In this document: in pieces, positions 26,772-36,090 of the stretch
Layout: every line of letters starts with the position of its first letter
How positions within the stretch are numbered: the stretch's first letter is position 1
Assembly: GCA_035527845.1 (NCBI GenBank)
Contig: DATKZT010000044.1
Span: 1 to 64,000, forward strand
Origin: JAUWKC01 sp035527845
Lineage (GTDB): Bacteria > Planctomycetota > Phycisphaerae > Sedimentisphaerales > Anaerobacaceae
Direction of reading: 5' to 3'
Length of the DNA stretch: 64,000 nt
The notes under the pieces: generated by a model
The model's input: the letters and a program-made list of their open reading frames with translations, nothing else
The model's database searches: none
What the model was told of the DNA's origin: nothing
Program-made: the position numbers and the translations under genes

Positions 26772-27614
26772 CTACTCGTACAGCGTGTTGATTGCGATTA
26801 TGTCGGGCTCTTCGAGGTCCGTCTTCTGCGTTTCTTCGTAGTCGGAATATCCGTACATAGTTACATCGGAACATTCCGTCTGGTAGACGTCGTCCAAACC
26901 AACGGCGTGCCCCAGCTCGTGAGCGGCTATGTTCTGCACATCCATGACCGCACCCGGGTCGTCCGGCTCGGTTGCCGGGGTGGATTGCGCATCTCCCCAG
27001 GTCCAGTCGTTATCGAATTTGATGTCAAATTCGACTATGGCTTTTGTGGCCGGATTATACCAAACCTTTGTTACGGCGATTACGCCGGGCGTGGAGTAGT
27101 CACCGAATACAATGGCGTTCTTGTCATCGAGAACGCCGTATTCCACGTCATAGTTTATGGTAACGTTGTCATCATATAACTCGCCAGTCGTGTGAGAGTC
27201 CCACTCCTCGGCGCCGGCCTGAATCGCCTGCTCTATGAAGCTCGGTTCAAGTGCATGCGGATTCTCCGGATTTATGACATAGGATACGGGCAACTGTCTC
27301 CATTTCAGGAAGGTCTTGCCGTACTTGCCCATGAGCGCATAGCAGTCTGCGGCTGAAGGTTCCGGCTCGTCTGTGCTCTTGCAATCGGCGCAGCTCGGGT
27401 TTTCTCCCAGTTGCGGCTCGCAAACGCCGTTGCCGTTGCATGGCGGCTTTGCGAAACCCTTCTTCCAGTGTATGAATTCTATGCTCTCGAGGGTGGGGGC
27501 CTTGGCTTTTGCCTTTGCGTTTTCATTGGCCTTATCGTTTGGCGGGACGGCCAACGAGACAACTGAAACCACAAGCAAACTGATTAACATACCAACGAGA
27601 ATCTTGGCTCTCAT
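26772..27614 (-). CDS. secreted matrixin-type zinc metalloprotease
   Basis: A 280-residue M10-like protease. Signal peptide 1-23, then a Lys/Ala-rich linker. A Cys-rich knot (CNGNGVCEPQLGENPSCADC, about 60-80) of the NGxCEPxxGE type comes next. The catalytic domain carries the zinc motif HELGHAVGLDD near 226-236, in which Asp replaces the usual third histidine, followed by a Met-turn (VTMYGY). It ends at residue 280 without extra domains. It is divergent from no gene: the subtilase follows on the same strand about 180 bp downstream with its own copy of the same promoter. Both are probably secreted together for protein degradation. Confidence 0.88.
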   Translation of the reverse strand: MRAKILVGMLISLLVVSVVSLAVPPNDKANENAKAKAKAPTLESIEFIHWKKGFAKPPCNGNGVCEPQLGENPSCADCKSTDEPEPSAADCYALMGKYGKTFLKWRQLPVSYVINPENPHALEPSFIEQAIQAGAEEWDSHTTGELYDDNVTINYDVEYGVLDDKNAIVFGDYSTPGVIAVTKVWYNPATKAIVEFDIKFDNDWTWGDAQSTPATEPDDPGAVMDVQNIAAHELGHAVGLDDVYQTECSDVTMYGYSDYEETQKTDLEEPDIIAINTLYE

Positions 27615-27683
27615 AATAAGTCCTCCTTATTGGAACCCTTAATTGACACCAATGGGACCGAATATCTCCTGAGAACGTCTTAT

Positions 27684-27711
27684 ATTATCGGCCTTGAGGG
27701 GTAAAAGTCAA
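27684..27711 (-). promoter_or_regulatory. promoter of the matrixin gene, twin of the subtilase promoter
   Basis: TTGACT, 16-bp spacer (TTTACCCCTCAAGGCC), GATAAT on the minus strand. The block CCCTCAAGGCCGATAATATA is identical in both copies. Confidence 0.75.
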
Positions 27712-27811
27712 CAGAAAAAGAGGGGCTTGGGGTGGTTTTGGGGGCGAAATTCTGCTTGAGTGGCTCCAAAGAAGCGGGCGGGGGGTGTGAAAGAGCGGTT
27801 GTGGCGCAGAG

Positions 27812-27839
27812 AAAAGGCCGGGGGAAACGGGGCCCGGCC
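27812..27839 (-). terminator. AGGCCGGG/CCCGGCCT terminator
   Basis: AGGCCGGG (27814-27821) pairs with CCCGGCCT (27832-27839); on the minus strand a short T-run follows. It ends the sigma/membrane-protein module at 27864. Closely similar stems follow two other modules. Confidence 0.75.
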
Positions 27840-27863
27840 TATTGGGTCGCACTTTTAGGTATG

Positions 27864-29225
27864 CTATTGGGATGGTGGGTTTTCGAGCTGGGCCAACTGT
27901 TCGGCGCTGAGGTCTTCGGCGGTCAGGTCTCCGTAGATTACCCTGTACTGGTCGTCCGAAACCTTCCATCGCAGCAAGACCTCATGAGCATCATCGGGGC
28001 CGACCGACTCGCCGTAATATGCTGGGTCCTTTTTGCCCTGCACCAGCGTCATATAGAATAAACCAGCGGATTGAAGGGGCTGAGTAATTTGCATCCACTT
28101 CATCATGAACTCATCTTTATCTAACTCGCCGGCTTCGGTCATTTCTTCCTTTAGTCTCTTGACCCGGTCTCTCAGGCCTTGAGAGTTGGCCAGAGCCGCG
28201 ATTTCCTGGGCAAGGTCCATCATGCTCAGCTTCTTCGGGTAGCTTCCGGAGAGCTCAGCAAAGAACTTCAATCCTTCGATAAGGCCTTCTTCGCTGATCT
28301 TAGGCATCTGCATTCCGGTGGCCATAGGCTCGAAATCGTCGGGTATGACCGGCTTGAAGTCGTCTGCGGTAACCGGGATATCCCAGTTAAACTCAGAGAC
28401 GACGCAATGGACCTGCATCTGATCGCCCTTCCTGGATTCCATCTCGGAGCGAACCGGCAGCCAACTCTCGGCATCGACCCAGAGCGTAAGCGTAACATTC
28501 TCGCCCATGCCGCCCATTACGTTTGGATCGGTTGTCTGGAAGCCATCGACTTCCACGCCGTCAACAACGGATCGGCCCAGCTCGGTATATTCACTACCCA
28601 TCATCCGCTTTATCATTTCTCTTGGGTCGTTGTTCTGCTGCTTCATCTTCGCCAACAAGTCGTCGTCAAACTCCATCTGCATATATTTTTTCTTATCCGG
28701 TATCAGGGTAACGGCTATTCCCTCGTGAGGAATGACATAGACCGTGCAGGTGCTTTTCTCACCGGTATTGCCATCGACGGTAATCGTCTCCGTCTTTAGG
28801 CCGAAGTCATTGGAGATGATGGTGGTCATTTCCATATCCAGATCCATGACGGGCATATTCTCCCCCATAGAAGCTGTCATTCTCACATTCGTTTTGTACA
28901 TAAACGCCCGAACCTGCTCAACTCTTTCGAGGACGGCGGCGAGTACGACTCCCGAACCATTGCCGCTAAAGAATGGCAGACCAGCAAGCACTGCGATAAC
29001 AATTACCGCTGCTGCAGCGAATTTTGTAATTTTACTTTTCATAATGATTGTCCCTATATTCGGAGGCCGGACGGATTCGGGGAGCGGTTCCGTCTCGGCC
29101 TTGAAATCTTTGATTTGCTTTTGATGGTCCTTCTGCCATTTATCGAAATCGAACTTTGGCCGTTGGCGGCTGATGGCCCGGCCGATAAGCTCGTCTAATT
29201 TTTTGTCGTGTTCGGAAGGCTTCAT
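27864..29225 (-). CDS. single-pass membrane protein paired with ECF sigma factor
   Basis: A 453-residue protein with a charged cytoplasmic N-terminus (1-63, no zinc motif), the segment IIMKSKITKFAAAA leading into a membrane helix (about 66-86), and an exported domain of about 360 residues. The exported part contains a LolA/LppX-like beta region (LTLWVDAESWLPVR, DDFKPVIPDDFEP) and ends in helices. The start overlaps the sigma gene stop by 4 bp. By position and topology it should act as anti-sigma factor or receptor; the exported LolA-like fold may bind a lipid or other hydrophobic ligand. This is inference. Confidence 0.62.
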   Translation of the reverse strand: MKPSEHDKKLDELIGRAISRQRPKFDFDKWQKDHQKQIKDFKAETEPLPESVRPPNIGTIIMKSKITKFAAAAVIVIAVLAGLPFFSGNGSGVVLAAVLERVEQVRAFMYKTNVRMTASMGENMPVMDLDMEMTTIISNDFGLKTETITVDGNTGEKSTCTVYVIPHEGIAVTLIPDKKKYMQMEFDDDLLAKMKQQNNDPREMIKRMMGSEYTELGRSVVDGVEVDGFQTTDPNVMGGMGENVTLTLWVDAESWLPVRSEMESRKGDQMQVHCVVSEFNWDIPVTADDFKPVIPDDFEPMATGMQMPKISEEGLIEGLKFFAELSGSYPKKLSMMDLAQEIAALANSQGLRDRVKRLKEEMTEAGELDKDEFMMKWMQITQPLQSAGLFYMTLVQGKKDPAYYGESVGPDDAHEVLLRWKVSDDQYRVIYGDLTAEDLSAEQLAQLENPPSQ

Positions 29226-29746
29226 ATTGAGCTCTCCAGAAAACCGTCTCGCTGAAGGTACTTTGCCATTTTTCGTTTTGCCCTTGTCAGTCTGCCGTTG
29301 ATGGAGGCCTTTGAAATTCCCAGCACGCTGGAAATCTCGTCGTAGGACAGGCCGTCATAGTATCGCAGGACTACCAGTTCTCTGGTTGAAACCGGCAACT
29401 GCTCAAGGGCCCGACGCACGGCCCGGACGTCGTCGTCATTGTTGTCGGCGGCTGAGTTGGGTACATCTTCGGTGCGCGTTTGCCTGGCTCTGGCTGTTAC
29501 CATGTCACTGGCGACATTTCTGCAAATCCGGGCCAGCCACGGGGCGAACCTTGCTTTGTTTCGCAGGCCTGGCAGGCCGGCGAGGGCCCTTGCAAACGCC
29601 TCCTGGGCGGCATCTTCGGCGAGGGCGTGGTCGGCCAGAACGGAGTAGCCGATTGCCACCATAGAAGGATAGTATCGCGCGGCGAGTTTGCCGAAGCTGT
29701 CGATGTTGCCGGCGACGGCGGCTTCAATCAGTTCTGTTTCCAGCAT
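29222..29746 (-). CDS. ECF-type RNA polymerase sigma factor
   Basis: About 174 residues with region 2 (AEDAAQEAFARAL) and region 4 (HTH SYDEISSVLGISKASINGRL). Possible starts are TTG 29761, GTG 29755 and ATG 29746, with no decisive ribosome site; the ATG is used. It is translationally coupled to the membrane protein (4-bp overlap). It lies in a block of three such pairs, all on the minus strand. Sequence divergence from the other sigma factors here suggests separate regulons. Confidence 0.9.
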   Translation of the reverse strand: MLETELIEAAVAGNIDSFGKLAARYYPSMVAIGYSVLADHALAEDAAQEAFARALAGLPGLRNKARFAPWLARICRNVASDMVTARARQTRTEDVPNSAADNNDDDVRAVRRALEQLPVSTRELVVLRYYDGLSYDEISSVLGISKASINGRLTRAKRKMAKYLQRDGFLESSI

Positions 29747-29887
29747 TTCTGCCACTGCCAAAGGTTAACCTCAAGTCAGCTCTTGCTGTTCCAGCGTCCA
29801 TTATATTGTCTTATTTCAAGCCGAAAGTAAGCGCAAAAAATCTTGGTTTGCGCAATTTTACTTCGATTTTTGCCTCACAAGGCGCAC

Positions 29888-29926
29888 AAAAAAAGCCGGG
29901 AATAGTCCGCCCCGCCGGAGCGGGCT
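29888..29926 (-). terminator. terminator with T7 run
   Basis: On the minus strand a GC-rich stem (CCCGC-tccg-GCGGG type within AGCC/GGCT) is followed by seven T. It ends the module starting at 31720/32256. Confidence 0.55.
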
Positions 29927-30022
29927 ACGATATGCTCGAGTCAAAACAATGCAGTCGAAAGACCAAGTAAGAAAAGGTAAGTTCCTCACAACTTCCCGTA
30001 ATTGGGATAGCCTGAGAACCAC

Positions 30023-31720
30023 TCATTTGGCGTTGAACATGAAGTCAGCATTAAAAATGTCCTCGGGGAATATCGGTGCCGTATCAAGCACAATACGTTT
30101 ATCGAGCCGCCTTGTCTGCCCACTTTCCGAAGTGATCTCACTCCATTCGTGCCGGATATGACTCGGATACCACCGCCCGTCCCCTGTCTGCTTTGTCTCC
30201 AAAGTAAAACTGCGGCTTGTTTCCTTTCCCTCTCTAAACGTTGTGCGCTCGACTACCAGATAATCACGTGATGGATCCAACCAGTAGCACTCGGCTTGCG
30301 AAGTCGTGAATACAGGATCCGTCCTGATTCTTTCAGTCGTACTCGACTCAGCAATCTGACGCGCTGCCTTCAAGGGACCTTTAACAATACGAATACCAAT
30401 CAAACCTTCGTGGTTTGGATCAGCATCCAGAAACTCATATGTCACGCTCCAATGCGGCCGAGGACTGCCATATATGGGCGGTTCAAACCACGAAAGGACA
30501 CTCATACTATCGCTCGCCCCACCACCTTGGGATCCCATCCTGCCGCGATGGCGATTGAACCTGATTCTCTTGGAAGCCGGGTCCCGATTACCTATGTTTG
30601 TGTACGTGCCATCATAAATCTTCTGCCATGATATCGCATCGTTGCGTTCATATTCTTCTACCTGTTGAATAGTTAAATCAGGCCAATGGTCCTTAATATC
30701 GCCATAAAGGCTTACAAGATGCTTGAAGTCACCGGCAGTATACACATCAACCCTTTCACGTTCGCCTTGCTGGCGAAGCATAACAACCTGCCATGGCTTC
30801 AAACCGCCGTCCTGCTCTGCCCAACTGTGCAGAACCATGGCGATATGGTCTCCGTAACCCTCATCAAATCGCCGCTGTATCTCTCTGAGCAGTTTGCTAA
30901 CCTCCGCATTTGGTCGAAGATCAATTGTCTCTGCATCCCGCGGGACCCCAAGAGCGTATACTCCTGCCAGCCCTTCGTCGGGATAATGGTAAGTGGTCCT
31001 GAACGTTCCCGGCGATCCCTGAATTTTTCCCTCCGAACTAACCAGTAAGTTCCGCTCAACATCCCTGACCATACGCACGCCCGATGAGGTATGTATAATC
31101 TCTACTCGTCTGCCTTCGAGCCTTGAGAACTCGCGTCTGACGACCTCGATCCCGCGTTCCTTCATCTGCTCAATGCGGTGCGACAACTGCGCCAACGGTG
31201 AACGCGCCCCCGGTACGTTGTATTTCTCTGTCACGGGATGTATCCATAACACATTCTCCCTGCCATCATAGGAGTATCCCACGCCCTCACTGTAGTTGGC
31301 ATAGTTTATCCTCCCGTCAGAATACGTAAAAGCCCGAATGGACGGATCAAAACATCGCCACCATTCCTCCACTTCGCTGCCCTGAGCCAATCTTATTTCA
31401 GTAATAACGTGCAACCACGGCATTGCCTGCATATTCTGCAGCGTCTTTGCCCACGCCGCCGTCGCGCCATCAGGCGGTCCTCCAAAGATGCTAACCCATA
31501 TCGTCAAGCCAATGATCATTATCACCGCCGCTGCGGCGTACTTGGTCATTCTGTTTTTCATGATTATTCTCCACATATGAGGCTGTTTCGCGGCTGATGT
31601 GGTCCTGTTGGATTGCCCGAGCGCCGCGAAAGCGTCATTGATAATTCTGTCGTTATACTGTGCTCGCACATTCACAGTTGATTCAGCAAACAGGGTTCTT
31701 ATTTTATTATCTGGTTTCAT
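30023..31720 (-). CDS. single-pass membrane protein paired with ECF sigma factor
   Basis: A 565-residue protein with an N-terminal cytoplasmic part (1-48), the conserved pre-membrane motif MWRIIMKNRMTKYAAAA (about 49-65), a membrane helix to about 75, then about 490 exported residues. The exported part has LolA-like repeats of the type W-x-HPVTEKYNV and YWLDPSRDYLVVERTTF. Overlap with the sigma gene is 4 bp (ATGA). It is most likely a sensor or anti-sigma factor, like its relatives at 27864, 54816 and 57016. There is no zinc-binding anti-sigma signature. Confidence 0.62.
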   Translation of the reverse strand: MKPDNKIRTLFAESTVNVRAQYNDRIINDAFAALGQSNRTTSAAKQPHMWRIIMKNRMTKYAAAAVIMIIGLTIWVSIFGGPPDGATAAWAKTLQNMQAMPWLHVITEIRLAQGSEVEEWWRCFDPSIRAFTYSDGRINYANYSEGVGYSYDGRENVLWIHPVTEKYNVPGARSPLAQLSHRIEQMKERGIEVVRREFSRLEGRRVEIIHTSSGVRMVRDVERNLLVSSEGKIQGSPGTFRTTYHYPDEGLAGVYALGVPRDAETIDLRPNAEVSKLLREIQRRFDEGYGDHIAMVLHSWAEQDGGLKPWQVVMLRQQGERERVDVYTAGDFKHLVSLYGDIKDHWPDLTIQQVEEYERNDAISWQKIYDGTYTNIGNRDPASKRIRFNRHRGRMGSQGGGASDSMSVLSWFEPPIYGSPRPHWSVTYEFLDADPNHEGLIGIRIVKGPLKAARQIAESSTTERIRTDPVFTTSQAECYWLDPSRDYLVVERTTFREGKETSRSFTLETKQTGDGRWYPSHIRHEWSEITSESGQTRRLDKRIVLDTAPIFPEDIFNADFMFNAK

Positions 31721-32256
31721 ATAGGCGCCTCGCCATCCATTATTGACCGCAGTTTAGCAATTCCGTATCTGTACCGACTCTTGACGGTGTTGACCGGCAG
31801 GCCGAGAGACTGAGCGACGGCCCGCAATCGCATCCTGCCGTGTATGTGCAGGACAATCACTTCGCGCTGCTCTTGCGGCAGCTTTTCGAGGGCCGAGCTC
31901 AACTCTTCGAGCCGTTCATTCCAGCTAACTTCGCGGCTCGGTTCGCTCGTATCAGGGGCGGTTACACGAGCCTGCTCAAGGCCGAGGCACCGGTGTTGCC
32001 TTGCTCGCAGAAGGTCGCGAACGCGATTGGCAACCGATGTTGCCAAGTAAGCCTTCAGGCTCCTCTTTAGATGCAAGTTCCGAGAGGTGCGAGCGAAGCC
32101 AACGAAGGCGTCATGCACGGCATCTTCGGCAATCGTGAGGTCATGCGAGAGGGCAATCGCCACAATCAGCAGATCATCTCTGTACTTTTCATAGATTCGA
32201 CGCAGGGCGTCCCTGTCCCCCTGCCTGCATCTATTTACGAGTGACCTGTCTTCCAT
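31717..32256 (-). CDS. ECF-type RNA polymerase sigma factor
   Basis: 179 residues, ATG start. Region 2 reads AEDAVHDAFVGFAR followed by SLKAYLATSVANRVRDLLR. Region 4 HTH is RLRAVAQSLGLPVNTVKSRY, ending in YGIAKLRSI. It belongs to the same sequence subgroup as the sigma factors at 56279 and 58764, which share the Y-R-Y-G-L/I-x-K-L-R-S ending and the YLATxVANR segment. It is coupled by 4 bp to the downstream membrane protein. Confidence 0.92.
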   Translation of the reverse strand: MEDRSLVNRCRQGDRDALRRIYEKYRDDLLIVAIALSHDLTIAEDAVHDAFVGFARTSRNLHLKRSLKAYLATSVANRVRDLLRARQHRCLGLEQARVTAPDTSEPSREVSWNERLEELSSALEKLPQEQREVIVLHIHGRMRLRAVAQSLGLPVNTVKSRYRYGIAKLRSIMDGEAPI

Positions 32257-32290
32257 CTGGTTAACCTTGTGGGCCGGCCGTGAACGTTCG

Positions 32291-32304
32291 TCGCTAATAT
32301 GACG
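32291..32304 (-). promoter_or_regulatory. motif shared by ECF module promoters (copy 1)
   Basis: Minus-strand CGTCATATTAGCGA, about 40 bp before the sigma start. Near-identical sequences occur at the same distance before the sigma genes at 35675, 56824 and 59310. Confidence 0.4.
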
Positions 32305-32380
32305 GGCGGACGCCCCATTTGGGTCTAAAGAAAATCAGCACCTTTGGTGATTTTATGGTTTTCTGTGCTGAGGAAAAATG

Positions 32381-32410
32381 AAAAAGGCCGGGCTGAAGTG
32401 GGCCCGGCCT
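32381..32410 (-). terminator. AGGCCGGG/CCCGGCCT terminator
   Basis: AGGCCGGG (32385-32392) pairs with CCCGGCCT (32403-32410), and TTTTT follows on the minus strand. It ends the module starting at 35684. Confidence 0.8.
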
Positions 32411-32437
32411 GTGTTTGCTTGTGTTAACGGTGAGGTT

Positions 32438-35161
32438 TTAATTTTCTCGTCGGGCCTTCATCAGCAGCCATTTTGCCCTGTCGAGATTGTTCCAGCGGCT
32501 GACGGCCCAGTCCCTGTCCCTGTAGCCGGTCCATCCCCCAGTTAAGGTTTGTTTGAGGCTGCTAATGTTGTCATAAATCCTAAAGTCGGGCTTTGCACTT
32601 TCTATTTCGGTAATATACTCCTGTGCCAGGTCGAGATGGCCCTGCTCAATCATGTTCCTGGCGACGATAACGCGGTTTGTGAAGACCGCAGACGCATCGG
32701 CGAGCATGTAAACTCCCGAAGGCTTCTGCCAAAATCCGGCGGCTTTTAGTTCTGCCTCGATGCCATCGATAGTGTTTTTGGCTTCTTCGAATCGGCCGAA
32801 GTGAGCGAGGCACTGGGCGATTTCAAGTCTGACCCATGCTTTGCGCCTAATATCTCTTTCACTCTTGTCGCCGAGCGTCTTATGCCAGTCCGGTTCGTTC
32901 ATATCGAGGATTCCTTTATAGGCCCTTATGGCTTCTTCAGGCCTGTCATTATCGCGAAAAGACCCCGCTTCACTCAATGCGGCGTCCCAAGCGTCGGGGT
33001 TTGCCTCTTTGTCAAATTGCTCTTTCCATTGAGGGAACTGCTGTTTCAATTCTTCGATAGTTGCCGCACTTGGTTTGGGGACCTGAACTTTGACAGACCA
33101 CGGAATAGTGAAATCGTATCTTGTTCCCACGCCGCCGGGGATGAATTCGCGCAAAAACGCGCTGAACTCCAGCTCGATCTCTGGTCCTGCGCCCTTTAGC
33201 TGGAGCAGTTGCATCCCGTCGGGGGCGTGTTTGTATCGGCGTTTTGTCAATTCGTAACCGCCTTTGTTGAGATAAGGTCCACCGGCCCATTTGCTGTGGT
33301 CGGGCCGCCCGCTTTCATCGGCGGGGGATTTTATTTCAAGCAGTACTATCCCATCTTCGCTGGCGGCGATTCTCGTAATTTCAGGCTTGGGAGCCTTCTG
33401 GAGTTCCTTCAATGCTGCAGGGATGGCAGTCATCTGAGGCAGGGCACCGCGGAGCTTCCTGACACGCTCCTGGTGGTGCTTCACTTCCGAGCCGCTCATG
33501 CTCAACAGCTTTTGCTTTGCTTCCTCCAGCCTCTCTATTACGGGCCAGAATTCGCTTTCACGTCCGGCGTTATAGAGCCAAAGCAGGTATCTGGCAAGAA
33601 GATCATCCATGGAGAAATCCTGAAAAGGTTTTTCCAACGCAGTTGCCAGGAGCTTCTCTTCGAAGAGCTGATACGCGTCGCCCTCGTCACCCAACTGTTT
33701 TAGGAGATTCACTTTGCTCAACAGATGTCGCGGCGAATCCGGATTTTGTCTCAAGGCTTCTTCAACCGGTGTCAGCCGCTCCATTAGGGTCTTGCCGCCG
33801 AACTGGCTCACGGCCTGACTTTTCCAGAAAGGCTTTCTTGCCTGGTCGGCCTGGTACCACGAATCGGGTATTGCGCTGACCGTGGATTTGGGGACTTCGA
33901 CGACCTCTTGATGGATTATCCTGTCGTAGCCTATGCCGCCTTTGTTCAAATCATTATCCCAATAAATGTATCGCAGTGTAATGGTGTGCTTTGCCTGTCC
34001 CCGTATGAACGGCTGGACGGGTGTGTAATATTGGTGCAGGGGGTCTGCCGTCTCCGTTGGTTTGCGGCCCGGACAGTAACTGTAGTACCGCAGGTAGACG
34101 TTACCCCAGTTATCACGGAGCTCCTGGTGATATTCTCCGGGGACATGGCCACCATTGGGACTTCTGTTTTCCGGGTCAATCGAAACTATCAAGAGATCTT
34201 CATTGTCACTGGCTTCTATACTTACGAACTCAGGGGCCTGGTAGCCGCCACGGACCTGGTAAATCTGTGCTGCGTCTTTCGCTTTTCCGCCGAGGAGTCC
34301 CTGGCCGATCCTGTAAAATTGGTGTGCTTTTTCCGGCCGCTTGCTCTTTACTTGTTCTTCAAAGTGCTCGGGGTCAAAGAAATCATCAGGCTGCGGGTCA
34401 GTGTAATCAATAACGGCAAGTATCGTCTCATTCCACTGTGGAGAAAACAGCTTCAAGCGAATCGGCAGGCGGGATTTACGCATCACCCATATCCGCACCC
34501 AGTGTTCGCTGTTTCTATGGCTGTAATCGAAGACCTCGACATCCTCATTGGCAAGTCCGGGCATTGTGACAACGGGCTCGGCCGGTGGTACATTTTCACG
34601 AAACACAGTTCGGAGAATTGCGTCAAGCAAAGAATCGCTTTGGAGAGTAAGGCGAATTGCATCTGGTGGTACGGGAGAGCTGGCAACCTTATCAGGATCT
34701 ACAAAAGCTTTCCTACCGACATCAAATAGTTTTGATTCATTACCTTTAACGAACTGGACCATGCCAAGGCCGTGGCCGCGCCAAGTGTCGGGCCTTTTGT
34801 AGTACAGCTCAAGTCTGACCTGCTCAGAATCATCGGTATCTTCGACAAAGACACTCATGTGAACTTGACCGACTTTTTCCATCGCAGCGACAACGTCGGC
34901 CCAGGCCACACTTTCACCGGTTTTCGCCAGGAAAATGACCAACATAATCACCACGGCCGCTGCCAGTGCGCCGACTGTGGCTTTGCGAAAGACTTCCACC
35001 ACGCGATTGACTCTCTGGATGCGCCGGCTTTCCTCGAATGCCAAGAGCCGGACAGCGCCGGCGAAGGCCTGCGAAATTTCAACTCCGCTCTTGTGGACGT
35101 CATCGGGCACCTCTGCGCTGCCGATGGTTTTAAGGAGTTGTTCAATGTTTTCTATTTCCAT
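32438..35161 (-). CDS. large single-pass membrane protein paired with ECF sigma factor
   Basis: A 907-residue protein with a cytoplasmic N-terminus (1-65, containing FEESRRIQRVNRVVEVFRK), a membrane helix about 69-86 and about 820 exported residues. The first exported part is LolA-like (LELYYKRPDTWRGHG, FDVGRKAFVD). Later parts include beta-rich stretches and a TPR-like helical C-terminus (EAIRAYKGILDMNEPDW, EIAQCLAHFGRFEEAKN). Its start is 1 bp after the sigma stop. It lacks the MWRIIMK motif of its neighbours, so it is a divergent member with a much larger exported region. Role as anti-sigma or receptor is inferred. Confidence 0.6.
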   Translation of the reverse strand: MEIENIEQLLKTIGSAEVPDDVHKSGVEISQAFAGAVRLLAFEESRRIQRVNRVVEVFRKATVGALAAAVVIMLVIFLAKTGESVAWADVVAAMEKVGQVHMSVFVEDTDDSEQVRLELYYKRPDTWRGHGLGMVQFVKGNESKLFDVGRKAFVDPDKVASSPVPPDAIRLTLQSDSLLDAILRTVFRENVPPAEPVVTMPGLANEDVEVFDYSHRNSEHWVRIWVMRKSRLPIRLKLFSPQWNETILAVIDYTDPQPDDFFDPEHFEEQVKSKRPEKAHQFYRIGQGLLGGKAKDAAQIYQVRGGYQAPEFVSIEASDNEDLLIVSIDPENRSPNGGHVPGEYHQELRDNWGNVYLRYYSYCPGRKPTETADPLHQYYTPVQPFIRGQAKHTITLRYIYWDNDLNKGGIGYDRIIHQEVVEVPKSTVSAIPDSWYQADQARKPFWKSQAVSQFGGKTLMERLTPVEEALRQNPDSPRHLLSKVNLLKQLGDEGDAYQLFEEKLLATALEKPFQDFSMDDLLARYLLWLYNAGRESEFWPVIERLEEAKQKLLSMSGSEVKHHQERVRKLRGALPQMTAIPAALKELQKAPKPEITRIAASEDGIVLLEIKSPADESGRPDHSKWAGGPYLNKGGYELTKRRYKHAPDGMQLLQLKGAGPEIELEFSAFLREFIPGGVGTRYDFTIPWSVKVQVPKPSAATIEELKQQFPQWKEQFDKEANPDAWDAALSEAGSFRDNDRPEEAIRAYKGILDMNEPDWHKTLGDKSERDIRRKAWVRLEIAQCLAHFGRFEEAKNTIDGIEAELKAAGFWQKPSGVYMLADASAVFTNRVIVARNMIEQGHLDLAQEYITEIESAKPDFRIYDNISSLKQTLTGGWTGYRDRDWAVSRWNNLDRAKWLLMKARREN

Positions 35162-35162
35162 T

Positions 35163-35684
35163 CTATTGCCCCTGTTCTTTCAAAGCGGCCAGCTTATTCT
35201 TTAGAGTCGCCAGCGCTTTTGACACATGTGACCTGGCGCCGGCTTGGGAGCAGCCTAATTTATCGGCGATGTCACTGTATTGCTGCTGCTCGAAGTATCG
35301 CATTACGATGGCCTTGGACTGCCTGGCCGGGAGCTGGACTATAGCCTGCCTTACTTTTTGTGCCAATTCAGTATCGTCGGCCGCCTTTTGCGGGTCTTTC
35401 TGGATACCGATGGGGTCTTGGCTGATTTGGCCGTCCCGGCCGATTTTGTTTCGCCAGGCCCTCGAGTTTGCCGTCAGTGCAATGCGGTAGATGTAGGCGC
35501 CGGCCTTTTTGCCGTTCAGCTTTTCGATGTGCTTCCATATACCCAGCATTGCGTACTGCAATGCCTCGGCGAAAAGCTCTCTGTCGCCGGTCAGCTTCCA
35601 CAGGACCGATGACAAAAACTCAATATGACGATGCTGCACCTTTTCGAATATCTCAACGCGTTTCGAATGTTTCATCCAGGGCAC
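35163..35684 (-). CDS. ECF-type RNA polymerase sigma factor
   Basis: 173 residues from GTG 35684, or 170 from ATG 35675. Region 2 is less typical (RELFAEALQYAMLGIWKHIE), while region 4 has the HTH QYSDIADKLGCSQAGARSHV. The region 2 to 4 linker is short. It lies at the 5' end of its pair, directly upstream of the 907-residue membrane protein. Subgroup differs from the others nearby. Confidence 0.88.
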   Translation of the reverse strand: MPWMKHSKRVEIFEKVQHRHIEFLSSVLWKLTGDRELFAEALQYAMLGIWKHIEKLNGKKAGAYIYRIALTANSRAWRNKIGRDGQISQDPIGIQKDPQKAADDTELAQKVRQAIVQLPARQSKAIVMRYFEQQQYSDIADKLGCSQAGARSHVSKALATLKNKLAALKEQGQ

Positions 35685-35712
35685 CGCGATCTCGATTGAA
35701 CATATCCAATTC

Positions 35713-35727
35713 CACCTAATAATAACC
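35713..35727 (-). promoter_or_regulatory. motif shared by ECF module promoters (copy 2)
   Basis: Minus-strand GGTTATTATTAGGTG, about 45 bp before the sigma gene start; compare 32291-32304. Confidence 0.35.
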
Positions 35728-35873
35728 GCCGACAGTGGATTATGTGTAAATCATTTTTCGGCAGACCTTGCGGTTGCAGCATGGGGGTTCGCGTGTTCAG
35801 AGGCTGCAATCTTCTGTTGAAAACCGAAGAAGGTGTCACTCCGAGCGGACGTCGGCGAGCTCAGTTGAGCCGA

Positions 35874-35945
35874 GTCCGCCAAAGGCGGACGAAGTCGAGG
35901 AATCTATTTGAATAGATTTCTCCGCTCCGGGCCGCTTTGCGGCCC
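35874..35945. repeat. cluster of three short palindromes
   Basis: GTCCGCC-aaa-GGCGGAC (35874-35890), AATCTATT-tg-AATAGATT (35901-35918) and GGGCCGC-ttt-GCGGCCC (35929-35945) lie in series, as in a REP/BIME-like element. Confidence 0.75.
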
Positions 35946-36090
35946 TTCGGTCGAAATGACGGTAGGTGGAAGGCCTGTGCGGTCTACGGTGAGCGGAAGG
36001 CCTTCGCGGCCGTTCCGTCGAGACGACAGAGAGCCTCGAGCAAGTTTTCAACAAACCAAGGGTCTAACAAATCCTTATTGTCGTGTGTTT

